The notes: generated from the sequence alone by a model not told the origin. A stretch of DNA of 64,000 nt from Pseudomonadales bacterium (GCA_022827905.1 JAJEIQ010000076.1:1-64000), one strand, 5' to 3'. Shown: positions 25,137-34,112, counted from the stretch's first letter. Translations and numbers: made by a program.

Positions 25137-26197
25137 GGAGCGGCCCGCCGCGCCAATGGCCAAGCTAGGCCTAGGGCGATGGCCAAGGCGCCAGGCGCCC
25201 ACCAAAGATGCGTCAGGGAGCCTTGTTCGACTTCCGAGCGAGCGACGCCGATGAAGTTGAAGTAGAGCACGTAGATGACGACCGCCAGCAGCACTCGGGC
25301 ATAGCGTCCCCGGCGCGGCTGGGTCCGGCTCAAGGGCACTGCGACAAGGGCCAGAAGCAACGTCGAAACGGCCGTGGACCATCGCCACTGCACTTCCGCA
25401 CGGTCTTCGTTGCGCAGCGAGGCCGACAGCGCTCGGGTGGGCTGGGCCTTGGGTCGGTAGCCGGGCGGGTCCGGCGTGACCGCAGGTGCCCAGATTTGAA
25501 AGGCCTCGAACCGCCCAGCCAAATCCCTGTCGGTCGGTCCTTCGGCTGGCGCCTGCTTGTAGATGAAGGCTTGCAGCAGCGCCAGCAAATGGGCGTCGCT
25601 GCGGGCAAAGGTGGTGAGCTGGCCCCGGGCCGCCGAGATCACTTCCAGGGTGCCGCCGCGGCTGGAACGCACGAAAACGCCGCGCAGCTCTCCGCTGGCC
25701 GCATCGCGTTCATCGATGAAGACCATGCGCTCGGCTTCGCCGTGAATGTGGAAACGCCCGGGGGGCAATTCGTCGAGCTCCGCGGTGGCCTTGGCGTCGG
25801 CTTCCAAGGCGTAGAGGCTTTGGTAGGCCCAGGGCCGGACCCACAGGGAGGTTGCCGCAACGAAGATGGCCACTGCGGCGGCCATGCCGATGACCGGCAC
25901 TAGGATGCGGTATTCGCTGAAGCCGCCCGCCCGCAATCCGATCATCTCCCAGTCCGAGTAGAGGCGGCCCAAGGCGACGATCAGCCCGATGTAGAGGGCG
26001 ATGGGCAGCAGCACCTCAAGGGCGATGATTGCCTTGAGCCCCGTGAGCATGAGAATGGCGGACCCGTCCAACAGGCCGTCGTTTGCCTCGGTGAGAAACC
26101 GCGTTAGGCTGTAGGCGATGAACACGCCCACTAAGAACAGCGCCGTGAGGGCGAATGGCTTGGTTGTTTCCCGGGCCAGATATCGATCGACAATCAT
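25133..26197 (-). CDS. lptF: LPS export system permease LptF
   Basis: The 354-residue partner of LptG begins MIVDRYLARETTKPFALTA, the classic LptF start, followed by ALGRLYSDWEMIGLRAGGFSEYRI for the LptB coupling helix region. It has a periplasmic beta-jellyroll (about 130-260) and C-terminal TM helices with LSRTQPRRGRY between them. It is an inner-membrane component of the LPS export machine. Its 5' end overlaps the divergent OstA-like gene by up to 80 bases, an unusual arrangement. Confidence 0.9.
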   Translation of the reverse strand: MIVDRYLARETTKPFALTALFLVGVFIAYSLTRFLTEANDGLLDGSAILMLTGLKAIIALEVLLPIALYIGLIVALGRLYSDWEMIGLRAGGFSEYRILVPVIGMAAAVAIFVAATSLWVRPWAYQSLYALEADAKATAELDELPPGRFHIHGEAERMVFIDERDAASGELRGVFVRSSRGGTLEVISAARGQLTTFARSDAHLLALLQAFIYKQAPAEGPTDRDLAGRFEAFQIWAPAVTPDPPGYRPKAQPTRALSASLRNEDRAEVQWRWSTAVSTLLLALVAVPLSRTQPRRGRYARVLLAVVIYVLYFNFIGVARSEVEQGSLTHLWWAPGALAIALGLAWPLARRAAP

Positions 26198-26708
26198 ATC
26201 GAGGCTCGCTCAGGCTGCCTTGCTTGCGCTGCTAGGCATTGCCCAGGGAGTGGCGGCTCCCGCGCCGGGCGGGGAGCCCGCGGCTCCCGCTTTTGGCCGG
26301 GAGCCGTTGCTTATTCGTGCCGACCGCGCCTGGGAGCCCGCTCCTGAAGTGGCGGGCGAGGAGGAAGTGCTCAACCTCGAGGGCAACTTTGAAATGCGCG
26401 GTCCGGATTGGCGGCTGACCGCGGACTCGGCGCAGGTTTATGGGCCGGTGGAGGATCCCGAACGGCTCGTCATCCTGGGCGCGCCGGCTCGCGTGTCCTT
26501 GACCCGGCGCAACGGCGAGCGCGCTTCGGGGACTGGCGAGCGGATCACCTATTGGCGCCGGCGCGAGCTCGTTGAGGTTCACGGCGCCGCTGCCTTTGCA
26601 GCCGGGGACCTCGCCGTAACCAGTTCGAAGATCATCTATGACCTAGGCAAGGAGCGGCTGGAGTCCGTTGGCAGCGCCGGCGTCACTTTCGTTGTGCAGG
26701 AGCACTAG
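26118..26708 (+). CDS. LptA/OstA-like periplasmic protein
   Basis: The 196-residue protein has a hydrophobic signal segment (about residues 28-45, LAQAALLALLGIAQGVAA) and an OstA-like repeat region: LNLEGNFEMRGPDWRLTADSAQVYG, LVILGAPARVSLTRRNG, GERITYWRRRELVEVHGAA and VTSSKIIYDL. This resembles LptA, the periplasmic bridge for lipopolysaccharide. The ATG at 26118 gives a long n-region and overlaps lptF; TTG 26160 would reduce the overlap to 38 bases. The divergent neighbour genes lptF and lptG support a role in LPS transport. It stops in a CTAG shared with xthA. Confidence 0.75.
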   Translation: MNTPTKNSAVRANGLVVSRARYRSTIISRLAQAALLALLGIAQGVAAPAPGGEPAAPAFGREPLLIRADRAWEPAPEVAGEEEVLNLEGNFEMRGPDWRLTADSAQVYGPVEDPERLVILGAPARVSLTRRNGERASGTGERITYWRRRELVEVHGAAAFAAGDLAVTSSKIIYDLGKERLESVGSAGVTFVVQEH

Positions 26709-27526
26709 TCCTCCGGTGCGAAATGGCACCACACCGGGCAGTGGTCGGAGGGCTTTTCCGAGCCCCTGATGCGGTAGTCGATGCCGCAGTCGGACACCGC
26801 GTTGGCGAGCGTTTGAGTGGTCAGCACCAAGTCGATGCGCAGCCCCCGCTTGGGGTCGCGCTCAAAGCCCCGGCTGCGGTAGTCGAACCAACTGTACAGA
26901 CGCTGGTCGCCGCCCACGTGACTGCTGTAGGCATCGGTGAGCCCCCAGTCCATCAGCGTCTCCAGCCATTCCCGCTCTTCGGGCAGGAAACTGGTTTTGC
27001 CGGTGCGCAGCCAGCGCTTGCGGTTGTCCTCGCCAATGCCAATGTCAACGTCCTCCGGCGCCACGTTCATGTCGCCGGCGACAATGAGCGGTTCCCCAGG
27101 GTCGCAGCGCTCTTTGAGATAGCGGGTGAGGTCGCTGTAGTACTGCGCCTTGGCTGGGAACTTGAGCGGATGGTCGCGGCTTTCGCCTTGGGGGAAGTAG
27201 CCGTTTATGACTTGCACCCGGCGCCCGCCGACGTCGTAGCTGGCCGTCACGAAACGGCGCTGCTGGTCGGTCTCCCGCCACGGAAACCCGCATTGCGCAT
27301 CGATTGGGGGGATGCGGGAGAACAGCGCGACGCCGTAGTGTCCCTTCTGGCCGTGGATGACGAGGTGCTCGTAGCCAATCGCCTGAACGGCTTCCAAGGG
27401 AAACTGGGTGTCGTCCACCTTGGTTTCCTGCACCGCGATGACATCCGGACGATGGGCTTGGTCGATCGCCTCGATCTGGTGCAGGCGAGCGCGTATGCCA
27501 TTGGCGTTGAACGTCACGAAGCGCAT
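26705..27526 (-). CDS. xthA: Exodeoxyribonuclease III (AP endonuclease)
   Basis: The 273-residue endonuclease/exonuclease/phosphatase-fold enzyme cuts DNA at abasic sites. Motifs: [24 protein letters not shown] (catalytic Glu), [29 protein letters not shown] (Asp and Asn), RIDLVLTT and PSDHCPVW (catalytic His). Start ATG 27526 gives the standard [10 protein letters not shown]. Divergent from gcdH across a 62-base gap that contains a perfect palindrome. Confidence 0.93.
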   Translation of the reverse strand: MRFVTFNANGIRARLHQIEAIDQAHRPDVIAVQETKVDDTQFPLEAVQAIGYEHLVIHGQKGHYGVALFSRIPPIDAQCGFPWRETDQQRRFVTASYDVGGRRVQVINGYFPQGESRDHPLKFPAKAQYYSDLTRYLKERCDPGEPLIVAGDMNVAPEDVDIGIGEDNRKRWLRTGKTSFLPEEREWLETLMDWGLTDAYSSHVGGDQRLYSWFDYRSRGFERDPKRGLRIDLVLTTQTLANAVSDCGIDYRIRGSEKPSDHCPVWCHFAPED

Positions 27527-27547
27527 GGAATCCTCCACAAAAACAGG

Positions 27548-27559
27548 CATTGTACAATG
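27548..27559. promoter_or_regulatory. 12-bp perfect palindrome between divergent xthA and gcdH
   Basis: CATTGTACAATG is self-complementary and sits between the two divergent start codons (27526 and 27589). Each strand contains TACAAT, a fair -10 hexamer, so it could be an overlapping pair of promoters or an operator for a dimeric regulator. No convincing -35 element was found at the right spacing. Confidence 0.35.
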
Positions 27560-27588
27560 GCCGTTCACGGATTCCCCTAGGAGTGCCC

Positions 27589-28770
27589 ATGAGTGACAAG
27601 GAGGCTCAGTTCGACTGGCTGGATCCCTTTTTGCTGGACGAGCAACTCACCGAGGAGGAGCGCCTGATCCGCAACACGGCGCGGGACTACGCCCAGGAAA
27701 AGCTGCTGCCGCGAGTGATCGACGCCAATCGCCATGAGTCCTTCGACCGCGCCATCATGACTGAATTGGGGGCGCTCGGCATGCTCGGCGCCACCTTGCC
27801 GGAGCGCTATGGCTGCGCGGCGGTGAACTACGTCTCCTACGGCTTGATGGCGCGGGAGGTGGAGCGGGTCGATTCCGGATACCGCTCGGCGATGAGCGTG
27901 CAGTCGTCGCTGGTCATGCACCCGATCTACGCGTACGGCTCCGAGGCGCAGCGGGAGCGCATTCTGCCCAAGCTCGCCAGCGGCGAATGGGTTGGCTGCT
28001 TCGGGCTGACCGAACCCGACCACGGCTCGGACCCCGGCTCCATGACCACCCGGGCGGAGCGCGTCGACGGCGGCTATCGGCTCAACGGCGCCAAGATGTG
28101 GATCACCAACTCGCCCATTGCCGACATCGCCGTGGTCTGGGCTAAGCTCGACGACGTCATCCGGGGCTTCATCGTCGAGCGGGGCTTCGACGGGTTCACC
28201 ACCCCGAAAATCGTTGGCAAGATGAGCCTGCGCGCTTCGGTGACGGGCGAAATCGCTCTGCAGGACGTCTTTGTTCCCGAGGAGAACCTGCTGCCCAACG
28301 CCAAGGGCTTGGGTGGTCCGTTTGGATGCCTTAACCGGGCACGTTACGGCATCGCCTGGGGAGCTATGGGCGCCGCTGAGTTCTGCTGGCACGCCGCCCG
28401 GAACTACACCCTGGAGCGCCAACAGTTTGGCCGCCCATTGGCCGCCAACCAGCTCATCCAGAAAAAGCTGGCGGACATGCAGACCGAGATTGCCTTGGGG
28501 CTGCAGGGCTGCCTGCGCATCGGGCGCCTGCTCGATGAAGCCCGCCTGCCGGTGGAGAACATCTCCCTGATGAAGCGCAACAACTGCGGCAAAGCCCTCG
28601 ACATCGCCCGCATGGCGCGGGACATGCACGGCGGCAACGGCATCTCCGACGAGTTCCACGTCATTCGCCATGTCATGAACCTGGAGACCGTCAACACCTA
28701 CGAAGGCACTCATGACGTGCATGCGCTGATACTCGGGCGTGCCCAGACGGGTCTGCAAGCCTTCTTTTGA
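27589..28770 (+). CDS. gcdH: Glutaryl-CoA dehydrogenase
   Basis: The 393-residue acyl-CoA dehydrogenase converts glutaryl-CoA to crotonyl-CoA and CO2 in lysine, tryptophan and aromatic breakdown. The sequence matches GCDH specifically: [36 protein letters not shown] in two blocks, [15 protein letters not shown] and the C-terminal [12 protein letters not shown] with the catalytic Glu. A second family block is [12 protein letters not shown]. An AGGAG lies 5 bases before the ATG. The partner glutaryl-CoA transferase or regulator is not adjacent. Confidence 0.92.
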   Translation: MSDKEAQFDWLDPFLLDEQLTEEERLIRNTARDYAQEKLLPRVIDANRHESFDRAIMTELGALGMLGATLPERYGCAAVNYVSYGLMAREVERVDSGYRSAMSVQSSLVMHPIYAYGSEAQRERILPKLASGEWVGCFGLTEPDHGSDPGSMTTRAERVDGGYRLNGAKMWITNSPIADIAVVWAKLDDVIRGFIVERGFDGFTTPKIVGKMSLRASVTGEIALQDVFVPEENLLPNAKGLGGPFGCLNRARYGIAWGAMGAAEFCWHAARNYTLERQQFGRPLAANQLIQKKLADMQTEIALGLQGCLRIGRLLDEARLPVENISLMKRNNCGKALDIARMARDMHGGNGISDEFHVIRHVMNLETVNTYEGTHDVHALILGRAQTGLQAFF

Positions 28771-28776
28771 TATCAA
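28767..28776. promoter_or_regulatory. Palindrome TTGATATCAA at the end of gcdH
   Basis: A 10-base perfect palindrome spans the gcdH stop codon and precedes the 127-base leader of the response regulator gene. It could be an operator or part of a structured transcript end; no T-run follows. The leader 28771-28897 is AT-richer than its neighbours and presumably holds the uvrY promoter. Confidence 0.25.
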
Positions 28777-28897
28777 GAGAATATCGCCTATAGGACATGG
28801 CTAGAATCCCTATGCGACATTAGCCGACCGGCATTGCCCGCCAGACGCCTGCTGGTAGGGTGCGACAACAGCAAGAAAAATCGAATAGGGGTGGAAG

Positions 28898-29563
28898 ATG
28901 ATCCGTATCCTTGTGGTGGACAGCCATCGGCTGTTTCGGATGGGCCTGCGAAAGATGCTTCCGGAAAGCAACGGCTTCAGCATTGTGGCGGAGGCTGAAA
29001 ACGGTGAGCAGGCCGTGGATCTGGCGCGGGAACTCATGCCCCATGTCGTCTTGATGGACATTCTCATGCCCGGCATCGGCGGGCTGGAAGCCACCGTGCG
29101 CATTCGCCGTTTGAGCCTCGACATCAAGGTTGTGGCGCTCACCGCCTGTTGGATGAATCCGTTTCCGCTGCAAATGCTGCGCGCCGGGGCCACGGGCTAC
29201 CTCACCAAGGGCGTGCATCAGGATGAACTGCATCTCGCCATCCGCAAGGTCTACGCCGGACGGCGCTACGTTTGCGGGGAAATCGCCCAGCAACTCGCCG
29301 TTGAGGCCTTTGACACCAGCCAGGGCACGCCCTTCAACCGCCTTTCCGGGCGGGAAATGCAGATCATGCTGATGATCATCAACTGCCACAAGGTCAGCGA
29401 CATATCGGAGAACCTGCATTTGTCCCCCAAGACCATCAACAGCTACCGGTATCGCATCTTTGAGAAGCTCGGCGTCACCAGCGACGTGGAGTTGACCCTG
29501 CTGTCGGTGCGCTATGGCTTGATACGGCCGGAGGCCACCGGGCTGTCGGAACTGGTGTCGTAG
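28898..29563 (+). CDS. uvrY: LuxR-type response regulator UvrY/GacA
   Basis: The 221-residue response regulator has an N-terminal receiver (MIRILVVDSHRLFRMGL, phosphoacceptor Asp in VVLMDILMPGIGG, Thr in VVALTA, Lys in YLTKGV) and a C-terminal LuxR/GerE helix-turn-helix (LSGREMQIMLMI, DISENLHLSPKTINSYRYRIFEKLG). With the BarA/GacS kinase it controls small RNAs of the Csr system. The gene order uvrY-uvrC-pgsA is a conserved gammaproteobacterial block, which makes the assignment firm. Confidence 0.93.
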   Translation: MIRILVVDSHRLFRMGLRKMLPESNGFSIVAEAENGEQAVDLARELMPHVVLMDILMPGIGGLEATVRIRRLSLDIKVVALTACWMNPFPLQMLRAGATGYLTKGVHQDELHLAIRKVYAGRRYVCGEIAQQLAVEAFDTSQGTPFNRLSGREMQIMLMIINCHKVSDISENLHLSPKTINSYRYRIFEKLGVTSDVELTLLSVRYGLIRPEATGLSELVS

Positions 29564-29624
29564 CTCCCGCCAGCAACTTGAACACGCACTTCGTGCGCGC
29601 GCTTTCGGTTAAACTGCGGTGGCC

Positions 29625-31454
29625 ATGACGGTCGCCCCCAGCCGCTTTGATCCGCAGTCCCTGCTGGCCAACCTGAGCCAGAAGCCCGGCGTTTACCGTA
29701 TGGTTGATGCAGGGGGCAAGGTGCTCTACGTCGGCAAGGCGCGCAACCTCAAGCGCCGCGTGGCCAGCTACTTCCGTGGCCGGGGGCTCGATCGCAAGAC
29801 CTTGGCCCTGATGGGCAAGGTGAGCGACATTGGCGTCACCGTCACCAACAGCGAGACCGAAGCCCTGCTGCTTGAGCAAAGCCTGATCAAGGCCGAACGT
29901 CCGCCGTACAACATCGTGCTGCGCGACGACAAGTCCTATCCCTACATCCACCTGACCGATCACCCGGAGTATCCGCGCCTTTGCTTCCACCGGGGCGCCA
30001 AGCGCAAGGCGGGGCGCTACTTTGGCCCCTTTCCTTCCGCCAGCGCAGTGCGCGAGAGCCTTAACATCCTGCAAAAGCTGTTCCGCATCCGCCAATGCGA
30101 CGAGAGTTTCTTCAAAAACCGCTCCCGGCCTTGCCTGCAATACCAAATTCAACGCTGCAGCGGCCCCTGCGTTGGCTTGATCGACGCTGCGGCGTATAAG
30201 GAGGAAGTGGCCTTGGGCACCCTCTTCCTGGAGGGGCGCAGCAGCCAAGTTCTTCAGGCCCTGCAAAAGAGCATGGAAGGCGCCGCCGAGCGCTTGGACT
30301 TCGAGCATGCCGCCCGCTACCGGGACCAGATCGCCCAGTTGCGGCGGGTGCAGGAACAGCAGTACGTGCATACCGCCGATGGCGACGTGGACGTCTTTGC
30401 CTTGGCCGATGGGGGGACGCTCGCTTGTGTGCAGGGGCTGTTCATTCGGGCCGGCAGGATGCTTGGCCAGCGCGCTTGGTATCCGCGCAACGAACTCGGC
30501 GTTGGCGAGGCGGATTTGCTTGCCGCCTTTCTCTCCCAGTTTTATCTCGGTGGCGTTGACCGGGACATTCCCAAGACGGTGATCACCTCGGTGCCCTTCG
30601 AGGATGCCAGCGTCCTGGCCGCAGCGCTTAAGGAGCTGGTGGGCCGCAAGGTGGAAGTGGCTGCCGCCGTGCGCGGCCAGCGCGCCCGGTGGCGGCAAAT
30701 GGCGCTCGACAACGCCCAAGTGAGCTTGGCCGCCTACCTGGCCGACAAGCGCAACGTCTTCGCGCGCCTGATCGCGCTGCAGGACGCCTTGGGGCTGGAG
30801 GACAGGCCGGAACGCTTGGAGTGCTTCGATATCAGCCACACCATGGGTGAGGCGACGGTGGCGTCCTGCGTGGTCTTCGACACCGGTGGACCGCTGAAGT
30901 CCGACTACCGGCGGTTCAACATCGACGACGTGGCGCCGGGCGACGATTACGCCGCCCTGGAGCAGGCCCTGCGGCGGCGCTACACCCGCCTTCGGCAAGG
31001 GGAGGGCACCCTGCCGGACGTGCTGGTGATCGACGGCGGCAAGGGCCAAATTCACCGGGCGCAGGATGTGCTGGACGAACTGCAAGTGGATGGCGTCCAC
31101 ATTCTGGGCGTCGCCAAGGGACCGGGGCGGCGCTCCGGCGACGAGCGCTTCTTCTCCGGGGCCGGGGAGGTACGGCTGCCCCCCCAATCCGATGCGTTCC
31201 ACCTGCTGCAGCACATCCGCGACGAAGCGCACCGCTTCGCCATCACCGGCCACCGGCAACGCCGCAAGAAGCTTAGGGCGCGTTCTGAACTCGACGAAGT
31301 GCCCGGCGTGGGCCCCAAGCGGCGGCGCGGGCTGCTGACCCACTTCGGTGGCCTAGCCGCGCTTAAGGGCGCGAGCGTCGAGGAAATCGCCAAGGCGCCC
31401 GGCATTAGCCGGCGCTTGGCGGAAGACGTGTTCGGCGTCCTGCACGCCGAGTGA
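29625..31454 (+). CDS. uvrC: Excinuclease ABC subunit C
   Basis: The 609-residue nuclease makes both incisions in nucleotide excision repair. It has an N-terminal GIY-YIG domain (GVYRMVDAGGKVLYVGKARNLKRR, about 17-40), a UVR motif near 205-240, an RNase H-like C-terminal endonuclease domain (ECFDISHTMGE, VIDGGKGQ, LPPQSDAFHLLQHIRDEAHRFA in two blocks) and tandem HhH motifs at the end (VPGVGPKRRRGLL, APGISRRLAEDV). A GTG at 29619 is an alternative start. pgsA begins within its stop codon. Confidence 0.95.
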   Translation: MTVAPSRFDPQSLLANLSQKPGVYRMVDAGGKVLYVGKARNLKRRVASYFRGRGLDRKTLALMGKVSDIGVTVTNSETEALLLEQSLIKAERPPYNIVLRDDKSYPYIHLTDHPEYPRLCFHRGAKRKAGRYFGPFPSASAVRESLNILQKLFRIRQCDESFFKNRSRPCLQYQIQRCSGPCVGLIDAAAYKEEVALGTLFLEGRSSQVLQALQKSMEGAAERLDFEHAARYRDQIAQLRRVQEQQYVHTADGDVDVFALADGGTLACVQGLFIRAGRMLGQRAWYPRNELGVGEADLLAAFLSQFYLGGVDRDIPKTVITSVPFEDASVLAAALKELVGRKVEVAAAVRGQRARWRQMALDNAQVSLAAYLADKRNVFARLIALQDALGLEDRPERLECFDISHTMGEATVASCVVFDTGGPLKSDYRRFNIDDVAPGDDYAALEQALRRRYTRLRQGEGTLPDVLVIDGGKGQIHRAQDVLDELQVDGVHILGVAKGPGRRSGDERFFSGAGEVRLPPQSDAFHLLQHIRDEAHRFAITGHRQRRKKLRARSELDEVPGVGPKRRRGLLTHFGGLAALKGASVEEIAKAPGISRRLAEDVFGVLHAE

Positions 31455-32035
31455 TGCCAGTGTTCAAAGTGAACTGGCCAAACCTAGTGACCTTGGGCCG
31501 GATTGTTCTGGTGCCCGTGTTCGCGCTGGCCTACCTGTTGCCCAGCGGCGGCGCCTATCTGTGGGCCAGCGCGCTGTTCGCGGCCGCGGCCTTCACAGAT
31601 TGGCTGGATGGCTACCTGGCCCGCAAGCTCGGGCAGACCACCCGCTTTGGCGCGTTTCTCGACCCGGTTGCCGACAAGCTCATCGTCGTGACGGCGTTGA
31701 CGGTGCTGATCGGCGAGCATGGCAACCTGTGGATGACCTTCGCCGGCATCGTCATCATCAGCCGTGAAGTGTTCATCAGCGCCTTGCGCGAGTGGATGGC
31801 TGAGATGAACCGACGCGGGTTGGTGGCGGTCGTCACGGTGGGCAAGGTCAAGACCGTTCTGCAGATGGTGGCCATCGCCCTGCTGCTCGCCAATCCGCCG
31901 GACTTGGAGCGTCCTTGGGTCATCGCCGGCTACGTCCTGCTGTACGCCGCCACCTTCATGACGTTGTGGTCGATGACCGTCTATTTGCTGGCCGCTTGGC
32001 CGACGCTGCAATTGGGGATGAAGCGCAACCGGTAG
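31454..32035 (+). CDS. pgsA: CDP-diacylglycerol-glycerol-3-phosphate 3-phosphatidyltransferase
   Basis: The 193-residue membrane enzyme makes phosphatidylglycerophosphate, the committed step to phosphatidylglycerol and cardiolipin. Signature D-x2-D-G-x2-A-R is in FTDWLDGYLARKLGQ and G-x3-D-x3-D in GAFLDPVADKL. Four or five TM helices follow. N-terminal NWPNLVTLGRIVLVPVF is typical. It begins with an ATG overlapping the uvrC TGA (TGATG), a conserved arrangement. A stem-loop lies 30 bases after its stop. Confidence 0.94.
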   Translation: MPVFKVNWPNLVTLGRIVLVPVFALAYLLPSGGAYLWASALFAAAAFTDWLDGYLARKLGQTTRFGAFLDPVADKLIVVTALTVLIGEHGNLWMTFAGIVIISREVFISALREWMAEMNRRGLVAVVTVGKVKTVLQMVAIALLLANPPDLERPWVIAGYVLLYAATFMTLWSMTVYLLAAWPTLQLGMKRNR

Positions 32036-32064
32036 TGCGGAGTTTGGCGCCAGCCCAACTCCAA

Positions 32065-32086
32065 CGAATCCGCGTCAGCGGATTCG
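32065..32086 (+). terminator. Stem-loop after pgsA
   Basis: A perfect 9-bp stem CGAATCCGC / GCGGATTCG with a GTCA loop lies 30 bases downstream of the pgsA stop, followed by CTTTC rather than a clear T-run. It may end the uvrY-uvrC-pgsA transcript or stabilise its 3' end. Confidence 0.4.
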
Positions 32087-32150
32087 CTTTCAGTGGCTGG
32101 CCGGCTTGGATACACTGCGCAGCCACTCGCCGCCACTCCTAGGAGAACCG

Positions 32151-33107
32151 ATGCCGCTGACCGAAGTGCTCATGCTCCTGGGTTTCGCCTTGGCCGCCTA
32201 CTCCGTGGTGTCCAACGACTCCATCCAAACATTGGGGACCTTCCTTTCCTCCAACGCCGATCGGCCTTGGTGGCTGCTGTGGCTGTTCACGGGCTCCATC
32301 CTGGTGGTGGTGGCGGTTTGGGGCTGGGTGGTCAACGACGGCGACCCGGCCCACGGCCGCTTGGCCGCCTTCCCGCCGCCGGAGGGCGGCGTGAACTGGC
32401 TGCACGTGCTGGCGCCGTTCACGCTGTTGGTGCTGACCCGTTTCGGCGTGCCGGTGAGCACCACCTTCCTCGTGCTGAGCGTTTTTGCGCCCGGCAACAT
32501 CGAGAACATGCTGTTCAAGTCCTTGGCAGGGTATGCCGTTGCCTTTGTGGTGGCCATTGGCCTGTACTTCGCGGTTCGCCGGCTCAACGACTACTTGCTG
32601 CGCACCGCCGGCAGCGACGAGGCGCAGGGCTTGCGCTGGGTGGTCCTGCAGTGGTTGGCCACGGCCTTTCTCTGGAGCCAGTGGCTGATTCAGGACTTGG
32701 CGAACATTTTCGTGTTCCTGCCGCGCACCATCGACTTCACCGCGCTGCTCGGCGCCTTGGCGCTGCTTTTGGTCATGCAAGGCATCATCTACTACCAGCG
32801 GGGCGGGCAGATTCAGCGGATCGTCACCAGCAAGACCCTCACGACGGACGTCCGCTCGGCCACCATCATCGACTTCATCTTCGGCCTCATCCTGCTGGTG
32901 TTCAAGGAGTGGAGCAACATGCCGATGAGCACCACCTGGGTGTTTCTCGGCTTGTTGGCGGGGCGCGAGATCGCCATGCGGGTGCAGAGCGGCGGCGATT
33001 TGAAGGCGGCGGGCAAGCTCATCGGCAGTGACGCCTTCAAAGCCTTCGCCGGCTTGGTGGTAAGCGTCATTCTGGCCGTGGCGGGCATCTACTTCGCTGG
33101 GGGCTAG
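32151..33107 (+). CDS. PiT-like inorganic phosphate transporter family membrane protein
   Basis: The 318-residue protein has about eight hydrophobic helices. Two internally repeated segments resemble the PiT family: YSVVSNDSIQTLGTFLSS with PVSTTFLVLSVFA in the first half, and MPMSTTWVFLGLLAGREIAM in the second. In PiT proteins a GANDVANxxG motif and a P-x-S-T/x-H signature occupy these places. Here SND replaces AND and the protein is shorter, so the ion carried may differ. ATG 32151 is preceded by AGGAGA. An upstream ATG at 32106 lacks a ribosome site. Confidence 0.65.
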   Translation: MPLTEVLMLLGFALAAYSVVSNDSIQTLGTFLSSNADRPWWLLWLFTGSILVVVAVWGWVVNDGDPAHGRLAAFPPPEGGVNWLHVLAPFTLLVLTRFGVPVSTTFLVLSVFAPGNIENMLFKSLAGYAVAFVVAIGLYFAVRRLNDYLLRTAGSDEAQGLRWVVLQWLATAFLWSQWLIQDLANIFVFLPRTIDFTALLGALALLLVMQGIIYYQRGGQIQRIVTSKTLTTDVRSATIIDFIFGLILLVFKEWSNMPMSTTWVFLGLLAGREIAMRVQSGGDLKAAGKLIGSDAFKAFAGLVVSVILAVAGIYFAGG

Positions 33108-33117
33108 CGGCGGGCCC

Positions 33118-33309
33118 ATGAAGAAGTACCCGCCAACGCCGCAGGAACTCCGCGAGTGGATGGACCGCAAGGGCCTGTCCAACAAGGATGTCGCCAAGGC
33201 GTTGCGTTTATCCGACGGGCGCGTGGTGCGTTTTTGGACCTCAAAGAAGGATCCGAGGCCGATTCCCTATCCGAGTTGGTACACCCTGCGGCACAAATTC
33301 GGTAAGTAG
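33118..33309 (+). CDS. Small helix-turn-helix-like protein
   Basis: The 63-residue basic protein contains PQELREWMDRKGLSNKDVAKAL followed by SDGRVVRFWTSKKDPRPI, a pattern like a short XRE-type helix-turn-helix (LSNKDVAKALRLSDGRVVRFW). It could be a DNA-binding regulator or an antitoxin-like protein without a toxin partner nearby. It lies 10 bases after the PiT-like gene and is probably co-transcribed. Confidence 0.6.
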   Translation: MKKYPPTPQELREWMDRKGLSNKDVAKALRLSDGRVVRFWTSKKDPRPIPYPSWYTLRHKFGK

Positions 33310-33322
33310 GACGGACGGTGCA

Positions 33323-34063
33323 CTAGGGTTTTCGGAACAACAGCGTAAAGCGATCGGTGTTGCCGCTCACCGACCGGCGCCCGACCTCGTAGCGCAGTTC
33401 GTCGTCCAACCGGTAGTGCAGGTCCGAGTAGTCCACGAACTCGAAGCCGGCCGCCTCGATTTCCTTGATGGCCAGCACCGGGTCCATGCGCCGCCAGTTC
33501 TCGTAGCTGTCCTCCTGCATGTGGCGGCGGGTGTGATCGACGACGCCGTAGTAGCCGCCCGGCTTCAACGCCGCGAATGCCGAGGCATTCAGCGTGGCGC
33601 GGCCCGCGGCCGTGAAGTTGTGCAGGTTGCGGAAGGTCAGAACCAAGTCCATGTCCTCCGCTTGGAAGCTCAAGCCCTCGAACCGCCGTCCTACGCGGGT
33701 GAAGTCGCCCTGCGGTTCGATGACAGTGATGCGGTCGAAGCCGGGCTTGCCGAGCAGATTTTCCTGTAGCCGGTCGGTGCCGATGGACACGAAGAGCGCG
33801 CCGTCCTCATAGAGCAGAGGCGCCAGAATCTTGGTGTACCAGCCTGCGCCGGGCAGCAGCTCCAGCACCCGCATGTCTTGGCGAAGGCCGAAAAACGCCA
33901 AGGTCTCGGCGGGTTTTCGGTTGCCATCCCGGGCGCGCTCCGCATCGCTGCGGACTTCCGCCGCTTGGGCGGCGGCGACGGCTTCGGCCAAGTCTGCTTT
34001 GGCGGTGCCGGCAACGGCGAGGGGAAGTAGCGCGGCGAGCGCGATTCGGATCCAGTTCTTCAT
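33323..34063 (-). CDS. Exported class I methyltransferase-like protein
   Basis: The 246-residue protein has a predicted signal peptide (MKNWIRIALAALLPLAVAGTA, cleavage near AKA-D). A Rossmann-type methyltransferase fold follows: VLELLPGAGWYTKILAPLL in place of the usual ExGxGxG, DLVLTFRNLHNF for motif IV and LKPGGYYGVVDHTRR for motif V-VI. Export of an S-adenosylmethionine-dependent fold is odd, since the cofactor is cytoplasmic. The family may act on another ligand or be mis-targeted in prediction. It is convergent with the small HTH gene. Confidence 0.72.
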   Translation of the reverse strand: MKNWIRIALAALLPLAVAGTAKADLAEAVAAAQAAEVRSDAERARDGNRKPAETLAFFGLRQDMRVLELLPGAGWYTKILAPLLYEDGALFVSIGTDRLQENLLGKPGFDRITVIEPQGDFTRVGRRFEGLSFQAEDMDLVLTFRNLHNFTAAGRATLNASAFAALKPGGYYGVVDHTRRHMQEDSYENWRRMDPVLAIKEIEAAGFEFVDYSDLHYRLDDELRYEVGRRSVSGNTDRFTLLFRKP

Positions 34064-34112
34064 GGTGCTTCCTACAATGGTTGGCAATGGGGGTCGGTGA
34101 CTGACTTGGCAA

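Noticed and set aside
29579-29618. CGCAC-TTC-GTGCG stem before uvrC as a terminator for uvrY
   Set aside because: Only 5 bp, no T-run, and uvrY-uvrC are normally co-transcribed.
29475-31343. 622-codon minus-strand frame over uvrC
   Set aside because: Shadow of uvrC, whose domains are complete.
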